A DNA stretch of 64,000 nt from Micromonospora_J zhanjiangensis. Its GTDB lineage: Bacteria; Actinomycetota; Actinomycetes; Mycobacteriales; Micromonosporaceae. Made by a program: the position numbers and the translations under genes. Within the stretch, counting starts at the first letter, position 1; every line of letters starts with the position of its first letter. The notes beneath the pieces were generated by a model. That model was not told the origin of the DNA. It ran no database searches and saw only the letters and a program-made list of their open reading frames with translations. The DNA is taken from contig NZ_JBHSBN010000008.1 of the NCBI RefSeq assembly GCF_042650605.1, positions 124,001 to 188,000 of the forward strand. Reading direction: 5' to 3'. Positions 49,903-59,061 of the stretch are shown piece by piece.

Positions 49903-51467
49903 GCGGCGGTGGGCTGCTCGTCGCCGGGACCACCTCGGACGCCGGCAAGAGCGTGGTCACCGCTGGCATCTGCCGGTGGCTGTACCGGCGCGGGGTCACG
50001 GTGGCGCCGTTCAAGGCGCAGAACATGTCCAACAACTCGGCGGTGGTGATCGGTCCGGACGGGCGCGGCGGCGAGATCGGGCGCGCCCAGGCGATGCAGG
50101 CGGCCGCCTGCGGGGTGGCGCCGGACCTACGGTTCAATCCGGTGCTGCTCAAGCCGGGCAGTGACCTGTCCAGCCAGGTGGTGCTGCTCGGCGAGGCGGT
50201 CGCCGACCTCACCGCCGGCAACTACCGCGAGCTGCGGCCCCGGCTGGCCCGCACCGCGTACGACGCGCTGGCCGAGCTGCGCGAGCGGTACGACGTGGTG
50301 ATCTGCGAGGGCGCCGGCAGTCCCGCCGAGATCAACCTGAGGGACACCGACTACGTCAACCTCGGGCTGGCCCGGCAGGCGGGGTTACCCACGATCGTGG
50401 TGGGCGACATCGACCGGGGTGGCGTCTTCGCGTCGATGTTCGGCACCGTCGCCCTGCTCGACGCGGCCGACCAGGCCCTGGTCGCCGGATTCGTGATCAA
50501 CAAGTTCCGGGGTGACCGGAAACTGCTGCGACCGGGGCTGGACATGCTGGCCGCCGTCACCGGTCGACCGACGTACGGGGTGCTGCCCTGGCACCTGGAC
50601 CTCTGGCTGGACGCCGAGGACTCGCTCGCCTACGGCCGGGTGCTCGGCCGACCCACCCCGCCCCGGGGCACCGAGTGGCTGGACGTGGCCGTGGTGCGGC
50701 TGCCCCGGATCTCCAACGCCACCGACGTCGAGGCACTCGCCACCGAGCCCGGCGTCCGGGTCCGGCTGACCGTGGAGCCGGCCGAGATCGCGGACGCCGA
50801 CCTGGTCGTGCTGCCCGGTTCGAAGTCCACGGTGGAGGATCTGGCCTGGTTGCGCCGGTCGGGCCTGGCCGACGCGGTGCGCGCGCACGTGCGGCACGGT
50901 CGGCCGCTGCTCGGGATCTGCGGCGGGTTCCAGATGCTCGGCAGGGCCGTGCACGACGAGGTGGAGAGCGGACGCGGCACGGTCGACGGGCTCGGCCTGC
51001 TGCCGATCGAGATCACCTTCGACCGGCGCAAGACGGTGACCCGGTCACACGGTACGGCGATCGCCCACGGGTCGGTCCCGGTCACCGGCTACGAGATCCA
51101 CCACGGGTACGTCTCGGCGGCCGAACCGGGCCTGTCGCCCCTGCTGACGTACGCCGACGGGCGGCCCGAGGGCGCGGTGCTGGGCCCGGTCTCCGGCACC
51201 CACTGGCACGGCGCGTTCGAGGGCGACGAGTTCCGCCGCCGGTTCCTCGCCGAGGCGGCGCGGGTCGCGGGCCGTGCCGGCTTCCGGGTCGCCCCGGACA
51301 CGTCCTTCGCCGACGTCCGTGAACGCACCCTGGACCTGCTCGGCGACCTGGTCGAGGAGCACCTCGACACCGTCGCACTGTGGCGGTTGATCGAGTCCGG
51401 CCCACCCGCCGACCTGCCGTTCGTACCGCCGGGCGCACCGCCAGCACCCAAGAGCGCGACGGGCTGA
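49899..51467 (+). CDS. cobQ: Cobyric acid synthase CobQ
   Basis: This 522-residue amidotransferase amidates four side chains of adenosylcobyrinic acid a,c-diamide. The N-terminal synthetase has GTTSDAGKSVVTAGICRWL and NMSNNSAVV; the glutaminase domain has the nucleophile Cys in LLGICGGFQMLGR and His in THWHGAFEGDEF. The glutaminase is intact here, unlike in the cobB-like gene 10 kb away. It is translationally coupled to cobD. Confidence 0.96.
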   Translation: MSGGGLLVAGTTSDAGKSVVTAGICRWLYRRGVTVAPFKAQNMSNNSAVVIGPDGRGGEIGRAQAMQAAACGVAPDLRFNPVLLKPGSDLSSQVVLLGEAVADLTAGNYRELRPRLARTAYDALAELRERYDVVICEGAGSPAEINLRDTDYVNLGLARQAGLPTIVVGDIDRGGVFASMFGTVALLDAADQALVAGFVINKFRGDRKLLRPGLDMLAAVTGRPTYGVLPWHLDLWLDAEDSLAYGRVLGRPTPPRGTEWLDVAVVRLPRISNATDVEALATEPGVRVRLTVEPAEIADADLVVLPGSKSTVEDLAWLRRSGLADAVRAHVRHGRPLLGICGGFQMLGRAVHDEVESGRGTVDGLGLLPIEITFDRRKTVTRSHGTAIAHGSVPVTGYEIHHGYVSAAEPGLSPLLTYADGRPEGAVLGPVSGTHWHGAFEGDEFRRRFLAEAARVAGRAGFRVAPDTSFADVRERTLDLLGDLVEEHLDTVALWRLIESGPPADLPFVPPGAPPAPKSATG

Positions 51468-51480
51468 ACCGACTGTGACG

Positions 51481-51894
51481 TCAGGTACGCACGTCGGCGG
51501 GGCCGGCGTTCAGCGGCAGGCCGACCGCCTGCCACGCCTCGACCCCGCCGATCATGTCGGTGGTCCGCCAGAGGCCGACCAGCCGCAGGGTGGCCACCGC
51601 GAGACTGGAGCTGTAGCCCTGCCGGCAGACCACCACCACCTCCATGTCGTAGCTGGTCGCCTCGGGGATCCGCCACTCCGAGCCCGGGTCGAGCCGCCAC
51701 TCCAGGACGGTCCGGTCGATGACGATCGCCCCGGGCAACTCGCCCTGCTCCCGGCGCTGCGCCTCGGTCCGGGTGTCGATGATCAGTGCCCCGCGCCGGG
51801 ACGCGGCCACCGTCTCCTCCGGGGTCAGCCGCCGCACACCGCTGCGGGCCTGTTCCAGCAGGGCGTCTATTCCGGGGGCAACGACTTCGGTCAC
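51481..51894 (-). CDS. Rhodanese-like protein
   Basis: This 137-residue single rhodanese domain has LIIDTRTEAQRREQGELPGA and an active-site loop VVCRQGYSSS with the catalytic cysteine, followed by DMIGGVEAWQAVGLPL. Rhodaneses transfer sulfane sulfur or act in redox roles. The gene converges with cobQ. Confidence 0.92.
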   Translation of the reverse strand: MTEVVAPGIDALLEQARSGVRRLTPEETVAASRRGALIIDTRTEAQRREQGELPGAIVIDRTVLEWRLDPGSEWRIPEATSYDMEVVVVCRQGYSSSLAVATLRLVGLWRTTDMIGGVEAWQAVGLPLNAGPADVRT

Positions 51895-52121
51895 CCGTCG
51901 ATTGTGTCGGGCACCGCAAGCCCGGGACCGGTATTGAGAATTTGTCGAGCTATCGCGTGACGCCGGCCGACCTTCCGGCTGCGCCGGGCCGACAATCGTT
52001 CCGCCGGGATACTGACGGACGTGCGGAAACTCGTGATGACCGGTTGCCTGCCCGACGGCGGGACACCCCCGGCCGGGTCAAGGGGTGGCGGGTCGGGTCG
52101 GCACCCGGGCGGGGAACGTCG

Positions 52122-52760
52122 ATGACGGGCCGGGCCGAGACGTACGCCGAACTGGCCCGGCGGATCCTCGCCGGGCCGGCGCGGCTCGGCGCGACCCGGC
52201 TGGTCGCCGTCGACGGGCCGAGCGGGGCCGGCAAGACGGTGTTCACCGGCCGGCTGGCCGGCGCGCTCGCGGCCGCGATCGGCACGCCGCCGCCGGTGGT
52301 GCGCACCGACGACCTGCTCGACGGCTGGTCCGACCAGTTCACCTTCTGGCCCCGGCTGGACGACTGGGTGCTGGCGCCGTTGCGGGCCGGCCGGCCCGGC
52401 CGCTACCGTCGGTACAGCTGGCTGCGGGGAGAGTTCACCCCGGCGTGGGTGCCGGTGCCGGCCGGCGCGGTGGTCCTGCTCGAAGGGGTCAGCGCGGCGC
52501 GGGCGGCGATCCGGCCCGAGCTGACCCTGGCCGTCTTCGTCACCGCGCCGGAACGGTTGCGGCTGGACCGGGCGTTGGCCCGCGACGGTGACCATCTGTT
52601 GCCGCACCTGCGCCGCTGGCGACGGGGGGAGGATGTCCACTTCGCCGCCGACCGGACCGCCGAACACGCGGACCTGGTGGTGGACGGCGCACCGGAGCTG
52701 AATCACGACCCGACCACCCGGTATGTCCGGGCAGGCGGCTCGGACGGCCCATTTACCTGA
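52122..52760 (+). CDS. P-loop kinase-like protein (uridine kinase family)
   Basis: This 212-residue protein has Walker A AVDGPSGAGKTVF at about residues 29-41, a TDDLLDGW segment like the uridine-kinase substrate loop, LLEGVSAARAAI, and a late Arg-rich lid (RDGDHLLPHLRRWRRGEDVHF). It fits the small uridine kinase/phosphoribulokinase-like group of actinobacteria. The substrate is not certain. Confidence 0.85.
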   Translation: MTGRAETYAELARRILAGPARLGATRLVAVDGPSGAGKTVFTGRLAGALAAAIGTPPPVVRTDDLLDGWSDQFTFWPRLDDWVLAPLRAGRPGRYRRYSWLRGEFTPAWVPVPAGAVVLLEGVSAARAAIRPELTLAVFVTAPERLRLDRALARDGDHLLPHLRRWRRGEDVHFAADRTAEHADLVVDGAPELNHDPTTRYVRAGGSDGPFT

Positions 52761-52820
52761 CCCGCAGGTTAGGGCACGATCGGGCACGACGGACCGACCG
52801 GCGGCCCGGAGGGGGACGGC

Positions 52821-53981
52821 ATGACGACATCCGACGAGGTCGCGGGCGCGGCGCCGGTCCGCCGGCGGGTGGTGCTGACCGGGATCAGTTCGCGGGCCTG
52901 GGAACACCCGGCGGACCGGGGCGCGCTCACCGCGCTGCGCGAGCTGCGCGGCTTCGACGACGTGGTCAAGGCGTTCTTCGGGATGTGGAACGAGCGGTCC
53001 TTCCGCCTCTCGGTGCTCGGCGCCGCCATCCGGGTCGACCACCGGCAGTATCCCCGGGTCTACCAGCGGCTCACCGAGGCGGCCAGCACGCTGGACCTGC
53101 CCGAACTGCCCGAGGTGTACGTCACCCAGTCGCCCTGGCTGAACGCCCAGGCGGTGGGTCTGGACCGGCCGTTCGTGGTGCTCGACTCGGCGTGCGTGCA
53201 ACAGCTCGACGACGACGAACTGCGTACCCTGCTGGGCCACGAACTCGGTCACGTGTGCAGCGGGCACGCCGTCTACAAGACGATCCTGATGATCCTGACC
53301 CGGTGGGCGGCCAGCCTCAGTTGGCTGCCGGTCGGCGCGATCGCCCTCCGCGCGATCATCGCCGCGATGCTGGAGTGGTGGCGCAAGGCGGAGCTCTCCG
53401 CCGACCGGGCCGGCCTGCTGGCCGCCCAGGACCCGGCGGCCGCCACCCGGCTGCTGATGAAGATCGCCGGGGGTGGCGACCTCAGCCAGATCGACACGGC
53501 TGCCTTCCTGGACCAGGCGGCCGAGTACGAGAGCGGCGGTGACCTGCGGGACAGCCTGCACAAGGTCCGGCTGACCGCGTGGAGCACCCACCCGGTGCCG
53601 GTGGCCCGGGCCGCCGCGCTGCGGCAGTGGGTGGACTCGGGCGAGTACGGCCGGATCCTGGCGGGGGAGTACCCGCGCCGGGCGGACGACGCCGCCGCCT
53701 CGGTGACCGAGGACATCAAGGCCGCCGCCGAGGCGTACCGGGAGGAGTTCAGCCGGTCCCAGGATCCGCTGGTCGGGTTGCTGCGCAAGCTCGGCGACGG
53801 TGCCAGCGACCTCGGCGGGTGGGTCGGCGGTGGCGCCGGGCGGGCCCGGTCCTGGATGGGGGCGGCCGGCGAGGCCGCCGCCCGGGCCGCCGGCCGCGGC
53901 CGGTCGGCGGGCGGCCCGGACGATCGGACCGCCGGGGCGGCAAAGGGGCACCCGAACGGGGGTACGGCGGCGGATCGGTAA
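52821..53981 (+). CDS. M48-family metallopeptidase
   Basis: This 386-residue protein has the zinc motif HELGH (residues 140-144) with a following His in CSGHAVYK and the third ligand Glu in AELSADRAGLL. A hydrophobic segment follows (LSWLPVGAIALRAIIAAML). The C-terminal 60 residues are Gly/Ala/Arg-rich. M48 peptidases such as HtpX act in membrane-protein quality control. It is probably membrane-associated. Confidence 0.92.
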   Translation: MTTSDEVAGAAPVRRRVVLTGISSRAWEHPADRGALTALRELRGFDDVVKAFFGMWNERSFRLSVLGAAIRVDHRQYPRVYQRLTEAASTLDLPELPEVYVTQSPWLNAQAVGLDRPFVVLDSACVQQLDDDELRTLLGHELGHVCSGHAVYKTILMILTRWAASLSWLPVGAIALRAIIAAMLEWWRKAELSADRAGLLAAQDPAAATRLLMKIAGGGDLSQIDTAAFLDQAAEYESGGDLRDSLHKVRLTAWSTHPVPVARAAALRQWVDSGEYGRILAGEYPRRADDAAASVTEDIKAAAEAYREEFSRSQDPLVGLLRKLGDGASDLGGWVGGGAGRARSWMGAAGEAAARAAGRGRSAGGPDDRTAGAAKGHPNGGTAADR

Positions 53982-54003
53982 GCCCCGGCCTACGATCGCG
54001 CCC

Positions 54004-55374
54004 ATGACCACACCGATCTTCACCGAGTCCGACCTGCGTGCGGCGATCGACCGTGAGCTGCCCGGGGTACGCGCCGACCTGGAGCGCCTCGTCCGGATTC
54101 CCGGCATCGCGTTCGACGGGTTCGACCACTCGCACGTGGAACGCTCCGCCGAGGCGGTCGCCGAACTGCTGCGCGACTGCTCGCTGGACGTCCGGATCGT
54201 CCGGTCCGGTGGCCAGCCCGCGGTGATCGGCACCCGGCCGGCCCCGCCCGGCGCGCCGACCGTGCTGCTCTACGCCCACCACGACGTGCAGCCGGTGGGC
54301 GACCTCGCGCTGTGGGAGAGCGACCCGTTCGAGCCGGTCGAGCGGAACGGTCGGCTCTACGGTCGCGGCGCGGCCGACGACAAGGCCGGGATCATGGCGC
54401 ACGTCGCCGCGCTGCGGGCGTTCGGTGACGCGCTGCCGGTCGGCGTGGTGCTGTTCATCGAGGGCGAGGAGGAGTACGGCTCGGACTCGCTGGAGCAGCT
54501 GCTGAGCGAGCACCGGGACGTGCTCGCGGCGGACGTCATGGTGATCGCCGACTCGGGCAACTGGGACGTGGGCGTCCCGGCCCTGACCACCTCGCTGCGC
54601 GGTCTGGTCAACTGCTTCGTCGAGGTGCGCACCGGTTCGCACGCCGTGCACAGCGGGATGTTCGGCGGTGCGGTGCCGGACGCGCTCACCGCGCTGTCCC
54701 GGCTGATCGCCACCCTGCACGACGAGGCCGGTGACGTGGCCGTCGCGGGCCTGGTCAGCGACGGCGGTACGACCGTCGACTACCCCGAGGACCGGTTGCG
54801 GCAGGAGGCCGGCATGGTGGACGGGGTGTCCCTGATCGGCACCGGCCGGCTCACCGAGCGGATCTGGCTCAAGCCGACGATGTCCGTACTCGGCATCGAC
54901 GCCCCGCCGACGACGGGCGCGCCGAACGCCCTGGTCCCGGTGGCCAAGGCCAAGCTGAGCATGCGGTTGCCCGCCGGACAGGACCCCAAGCGGGCGTACG
55001 CGGCGCTGGTCGAGCACCTGGAGAAGAACGCGCCGTGGGGCGCCCGGGTGACCGTGACCTTCGAGCACGACGGAAACCCGATCTCGATCGACGCGACCGG
55101 CCCGATGTTCGACGCCGCGCGGGACGCGTTCCGGACCGCCTGGGACGGGGTCGACCCGGTCGACATGGGCGTGGGTGGCTCGATCCCGTTCATCGCCACC
55201 TTCCAGGAGATGTTCCCCGACGCCGCGATCCTGGTGACCGGCGTGGAGGACCCGGACTCCCGGGCGCACGGGCCGAACGAAAGCCTGCACCTGGGCGAGT
55301 TCGCCCGGGTCTGCCTCGCCGAGGCGCTGCTGCTGGCCAAGGTCGCCGAGGCGGGTGCCGAACCGGCCCGGTGA
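54004..55374 (+). CDS. M20-family dipeptidase
   Basis: This 456-residue zinc peptidase has LLYAHHDVQPVG, GRGAADDKAGIMAH and the Glu-Glu pair in IEGEEEYGSDSL, with the bridging Asp in MVIADSG and late His in NESLHLGEF. The dimerisation domain lies between about residues 190 and 320. TACGAT seven bases before the ATG suggests a leaderless message. It likely cleaves dipeptides or related amides. Confidence 0.94.
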   Translation: MTTPIFTESDLRAAIDRELPGVRADLERLVRIPGIAFDGFDHSHVERSAEAVAELLRDCSLDVRIVRSGGQPAVIGTRPAPPGAPTVLLYAHHDVQPVGDLALWESDPFEPVERNGRLYGRGAADDKAGIMAHVAALRAFGDALPVGVVLFIEGEEEYGSDSLEQLLSEHRDVLAADVMVIADSGNWDVGVPALTTSLRGLVNCFVEVRTGSHAVHSGMFGGAVPDALTALSRLIATLHDEAGDVAVAGLVSDGGTTVDYPEDRLRQEAGMVDGVSLIGTGRLTERIWLKPTMSVLGIDAPPTTGAPNALVPVAKAKLSMRLPAGQDPKRAYAALVEHLEKNAPWGARVTVTFEHDGNPISIDATGPMFDAARDAFRTAWDGVDPVDMGVGGSIPFIATFQEMFPDAAILVTGVEDPDSRAHGPNESLHLGEFARVCLAEALLLAKVAEAGAEPAR

Positions 55375-55458
55375 CCAGCGTGAACGGTTTCAGGATGCCG
55401 TCCTACGGATCGGACGATAAGTACACGCGGGCCCTCTTCGTACGATAGAATTTCGAAC

Positions 55459-55665
55459 ATGAGTACGAATGAGGCCATCGTGCGGCTCGACGCCGCTGTC
55501 AGTGCTCTGGGGGACCTCGACGTCTCCGCGTGGTCCGACGACACGCTCAAGGATCAACTCGGCGAGCTGTCGGCCGTGCTGTGTGCCCTCGACGCCGTGC
55601 TGTCCCGGGTGGCCGACGGCGTCCGCGCCCGCGGTCTGCGCATCGAGGAGCCGGCCGCGGCCTGA
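55459..55665 (+). CDS. Small helical protein
   Basis: This 68-residue protein is almost all helix (VRLDAAVSALGDLDVSAWSDD, LGELSAVLCALDAVLSRVADGV). The pattern resembles the start of DUF222/HNH proteins but stops there. TAGAAT seven bases upstream of the ATG is a strong -10 for a leaderless message. Function is unknown. Confidence 0.65.
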   Translation: MSTNEAIVRLDAAVSALGDLDVSAWSDDTLKDQLGELSAVLCALDAVLSRVADGVRARGLRIEEPAAA

Positions 55666-55703
55666 CCGGTCCGGTTGTCGGTGGTGGCTGCCAGGATGGG
55701 GAC

Positions 55704-57296
55704 GTGCGGTTCCTCGACCTGGCGGCCACCTCCGCCGCCGTCACCGCGACCTCCGGCCGGCGCGCCAAGGTCGACCTGCTCGCCGCCGCGCTGCGCGGCC
55801 TCGACCCCGACGAGATCCCGATCGGGGCCGCCTACCTGGCCGGTGAGCTGCGCCAGCGGCAGACCGGCGTGGGCTACGCCGGCCTGCGTGACCTGCCCCC
55901 GCCGGCCGACCGGCCGACCCTGACCGTCGGCGGGGTCGACGCGGCCGTCGCCGAGATCGCCGCCGTCGCCGGGGCCGGCTCGCAGGCCCGCCGGCGTGAC
56001 CTGCTCGGCGCGCTGTTCGCCGCCGCCACCGCCGACGAGCAGCGGATGCTGACCGGCCTGTTCAGCGGCGAGTTGCGGCAGGGCGCGCAGGCCGGACTGC
56101 TCGCCGACGCGATCGCCCGGGCCGCCGAGGTGCCGTTGCCGGTGGTCCGCCGGGCCCTGCTGCTCAGCGGGGACCTGAAGACGGTGGCCGAGGCCGCGCT
56201 CACCGGTGGTGCGCCGGCGTTGGCCGGGTTCGCGTTGCGGGTCGGCCGGCCGCTCGCCCCGATGCTGGCCTCCAGCGCCGCCTCGGTCGACCAGGCGCTG
56301 GCGGCCACCGGCGTACCGGCGGTGGTGGACGTGAAACTGGACGGGATCCGGGTCCAGGTGCACCGTTCCGGCTCCGACATCGCGGTGTTCACCCGCAGCC
56401 TGGACGACATCACCGCCCGGCTCCCGGAGGTGGTGGACGCCGTCCGGACGCTGCCGGTCCGGGAGATCGTCCTGGACGGCGAGGTGATCGCGCTGGACGC
56501 GCGGGGCCGACCCCGACCGTTCCAGGAGACCGCGAGCCGGGCCGCCACCCGGGGCGCGCGTCGTCGGGTGGCTGCCGGCGACGCCTCGTTCACCCCGACG
56601 GCGGTGCCGATCGCCGACGGCGGGACGGTGCTCACGCCGTACTTCTTCGACCTGCTGCACCTCGACGGCAGCGACCTGCTCGACGCACCCGGGCGCGAGC
56701 GGTGGGCCGCGCTGGCCGGTGCGGTGGACGGTTCGCTGCTGGTCGGCCGGATCGAGGTGGACACCGTCGAGCAGGCCGCGGCGGCCTTCGCGGCGGCGGT
56801 CGACGCCGGCCAGGAGGGCGTGGTGGTCAAGTCGCCCGACGCGCCGTACGACGCCGGCCGGCGCGGCGCGGCCTGGGTCAAGGTCAAGCCCCGGCACACC
56901 CTGGACCTGGTGGTGCTCGCCGTGGAACGCGGCAGCGGCCGGCGCTCGGGCTGGCTGTCCAATCTGCACCTCGGCGCCCGCGACCCGCGCACCGGTGGGT
57001 TCGTGATGCTCGGCAAGACCTTCAAGGGCCTCACCGACGAGATGCTGCGCTGGCAGACCGAGCGGTTCCAGGAGTTGGCCGTCGACCGGGGCGACTGGGT
57101 GGTCCGGGTCCGCCCCGAGCAGGTGGTGGAGATCGCCTTCGACGGGGTGCAGACCAGCCCCCGCTACCCGGGCGGCGTCGCGCTGCGGTTCGCCCGGGTG
57201 ATCCGCTACCGGGATGACAAGACCGCCGCCGAGGCGGACACCATCGACACCGTACGCTCCCTGCACGCCGGCCGGCCCGCCGACGCGGAAGGCTGA
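55704..57296 (+). CDS. ligB: ATP-dependent DNA ligase LigB
   Basis: This 530-residue enzyme matches mycobacterial LigB in order: N-terminal DNA-binding domain (LAGELRQRQTGVGYAGL, LFSGELRQGAQAGL), adenylation domain with catalytic Lys211 in VKLDGIRVQVH, EIVLDGEVIALD, EGVVVKSP and WVKVKPRHTLDLVV, then the OB domain. It seals nicks using ATP and is an accessory to the NAD-dependent LigA. The GTG start lies six bases past CAGGAT, so it may be leaderless. Confidence 0.95.
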   Translation: MRFLDLAATSAAVTATSGRRAKVDLLAAALRGLDPDEIPIGAAYLAGELRQRQTGVGYAGLRDLPPPADRPTLTVGGVDAAVAEIAAVAGAGSQARRRDLLGALFAAATADEQRMLTGLFSGELRQGAQAGLLADAIARAAEVPLPVVRRALLLSGDLKTVAEAALTGGAPALAGFALRVGRPLAPMLASSAASVDQALAATGVPAVVDVKLDGIRVQVHRSGSDIAVFTRSLDDITARLPEVVDAVRTLPVREIVLDGEVIALDARGRPRPFQETASRAATRGARRRVAAGDASFTPTAVPIADGGTVLTPYFFDLLHLDGSDLLDAPGRERWAALAGAVDGSLLVGRIEVDTVEQAAAAFAAAVDAGQEGVVVKSPDAPYDAGRRGAAWVKVKPRHTLDLVVLAVERGSGRRSGWLSNLHLGARDPRTGGFVMLGKTFKGLTDEMLRWQTERFQELAVDRGDWVVRVRPEQVVEIAFDGVQTSPRYPGGVALRFARVIRYRDDKTAAEADTIDTVRSLHAGRPADAEG

Positions 57297-57381
57297 ACCC
57301 GGGTCGACGGGTCGACGCGGCGACGCGGCGGCGCGGCAGTGCGACGGTGCGACGTCGACGGATCGGCGCGGCGGCGGGCGG

Positions 57382-58584
57382 TCAGTTGGTCGTCGCGGCC
57401 AGCGAGCGGGCGTAGTTGACCTGCTGGTGGATGTGCTGCACCTGCGGTTGCGCGGAGACCGGGATCCGGGCCACGTACTGCCGATTGCCGTTGGTCACGG
57501 TGACCTGCACGGTGCCCCGGTGGACGGTTTCCCGGGCCAGCAGGAAGAGCAGGCTGAACACGGTGAGGATGCAGAAGCCGGCGATCGCGCAGACGATGGC
57601 CCAGGTCGGGATCTTCTGCTCGGACTGCCAGTAGTCCTGCACGGTCCACTGCGCACCGGCCAGCGGGATGTCACCGGCCGGCGTACGGACCGCGGTGGAG
57701 GTCACCGCCAGCTCGCCGATCTGCACCAGGATCGGTCCCGCGGCGGCCCCCGGCGGTCCGGAGAACTGGCCGGGGACCGGCGCGGTGACCGGGCCGCCGG
57801 GGTAGCCGGTGGCGGCCGCCGGTGCGCCGGGGTAGGCGGGCGCGGGCGCCGGTCCGGCGGGATAGCCGGTGGCGGGTCCACTGGAATAGCCGGTGGTGGC
57901 TCCACCGGGATGGCCGGTGGTGGGGGCGGCGGGTCCGGGGTAGCCGGGCGTCGGGGTCGGCGCGCCGGGGTAGCCGGTGGCGGGCGCCGGTCCGGCGGGA
58001 TAGCCCGACGTCGGCGCCGGTCCGGCCGAGTAGCCGGCGGCCGGGGCTGACACCGCCGGGCGGCCCGGGGTGGTCGGCGGTTCCGGCGGCAGGTAACCCG
58101 GTGCCGGGTACGTCGGCGCCGTCGGACCGGCCGGTGGGTACGGACCGACCTGCGGCGGCCGGTGCTGGGTGGGCACCGGCGGGGTCGACAGCGGCGGGGC
58201 GGAGAACTGCGAGGTCGCCCACGGGTCGGCCTGCTCCCGTTCGGACGGATCGACCGGCTCTCCGGCCGGCGCCGGAACGTCGGCGCTGTGGCTCCCGGCC
58301 GGGACCGGGACCCCACCAGCGCCGGCCGGGGTGGCTCCGCCGGGGTACGCCGGCGCGTCGGTGGTGAGCGAGGTGGCCCCGGTCGGCGACGACGTACCGG
58401 CAGCGGTCGAGGTGGTCGCGGTGGGGGACGGCGGTGCCGGGTCTGCGGGTTCCGAGGCGGTGGGCCGCTTGGCCGCGGCGGGTGTGCTGCTCGACCGGTC
58501 GGCGGGGGCGGGCCGGGGCTCACCGGTGGTCGGGTCGGGCCCGGCCGGCAACGGTCGGATCGGCTCCTCGCCTCGCTCGTCCAT
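57382..58584 (-). CDS. Proline-rich single-pass membrane protein
   Basis: This 400-residue protein has about 270 residues of disordered Pro/Ala/Gly/Thr sequence with repeated GYPAGPAP- and GYPG-type units, then a small beta-rich part (ILVQIGELAVTSTAVRTPAG), one membrane helix (PTWAIVCAIAGFCILTVFSL) and a 50-residue end. The order suggests a cytoplasmic or wall-spanning disordered arm. The repeats are also visible in the DNA between about 57.8 and 58.05 kb. Function is unknown. Confidence 0.7.
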   Translation of the reverse strand: MDERGEEPIRPLPAGPDPTTGEPRPAPADRSSSTPAAAKRPTASEPADPAPPSPTATTSTAAGTSSPTGATSLTTDAPAYPGGATPAGAGGVPVPAGSHSADVPAPAGEPVDPSEREQADPWATSQFSAPPLSTPPVPTQHRPPQVGPYPPAGPTAPTYPAPGYLPPEPPTTPGRPAVSAPAAGYSAGPAPTSGYPAGPAPATGYPGAPTPTPGYPGPAAPTTGHPGGATTGYSSGPATGYPAGPAPAPAYPGAPAAATGYPGGPVTAPVPGQFSGPPGAAAGPILVQIGELAVTSTAVRTPAGDIPLAGAQWTVQDYWQSEQKIPTWAIVCAIAGFCILTVFSLLFLLARETVHRGTVQVTVTNGNRQYVARIPVSAQPQVQHIHQQVNYARSLAATTN

Positions 58585-58622
58585 GACCGGAAACCTTAGT
58601 CGGCACGCGCCCCCTCAGCCCA

Positions 58623-58682
58623 CCGCCCCGCACCCACCCGCCCCGCACCCACCCGCCCCGCACCCACCCGCCCCGCACCCAC
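58623..58682. repeat. 15-bp tandem repeat, four copies
   Basis: The unit CCGCCCCGCACCCAC is repeated four times without spacers just beyond the start of the proline-rich gene, on its upstream side, so it may affect that promoter. Confidence 0.85.
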
Positions 58683-58695
58683 CCCAGGGGCCATC

Positions 58696-58766
58696 GCGGG
58701 GAGGCAGCAATGTCGGGGACTTTGCTGCTTCCCCGCGCCGACGATGCAACAAAATCCCCGACATTG
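58696..58766. repeat. Dispersed palindromic repeat, copies 2 and 3
   Basis: Copy 2 (58708-58739) matches the element at 33503-33534. Copy 3 (58746-58766) is its inverted partial copy. GCGGGGAGGCAGCAA (58696-58710) also pairs with TTGCTGCTTCCCCGC (58722-58736), and AATGTCGGGGA (58709-58719) with TCCCCGACATT (58755-58765), giving alternative hairpins. Confidence 0.7.
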
Positions 58767-58785
58767 TCGGAACAATCGATCTTCG

Positions 58786-59015
58786 CGGGCCCCGCGGCGA
58801 CGGGATGGTGGGGCGACGGGCCCTGCGGGCGCGCGGGCGCTGCGGGTGCCCTGGGTGCTGCGGGCGCAGCATCCGCGTGCTGCGGGTGCCCCGGGTGCTG
58901 CGGGCCCCGCGGCGACGGGATGGTGGGGCGACGGGCCCTGCGGGCGCGCGGGCGCTGCGGGTGCCCTGGGTGCTGCGGGCGCAGCATCCGCGTGCTGCGG
59001 GTGCCCCGGGTGCTG
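58786..59015. repeat. Exact 115-bp tandem duplication
   Basis: 58786-58900 and 58901-59015 are identical. Each unit is itself made of TGCTGCGGG/GGTGCC words. Identity over 115 bases implies a recent duplication or ongoing homogenisation. It lies just past the stop of the SURF1 gene. Confidence 0.95.
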
Positions 59016-59061
59016 CGGGCGCGCGGAACGGGTGCGTGGAGCGGGCGCCCGGGCGTCAGGG

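Larger units (their letters stand above)
58585..59061. other. Repeat-filled non-coding region
   Basis: This stretch contains three kinds of repeat, listed separately: a 15-bp tandem, a pair of palindromic elements, and a 115-bp tandem duplication. Frames seen here are repeat artefacts. I see no gene. Confidence 0.75.

Noticed and set aside
58623..58682. Regular repeats suggesting a CRISPR array
   Set aside because: The 15-bp units are directly adjacent with no spacers and no cas genes are present.
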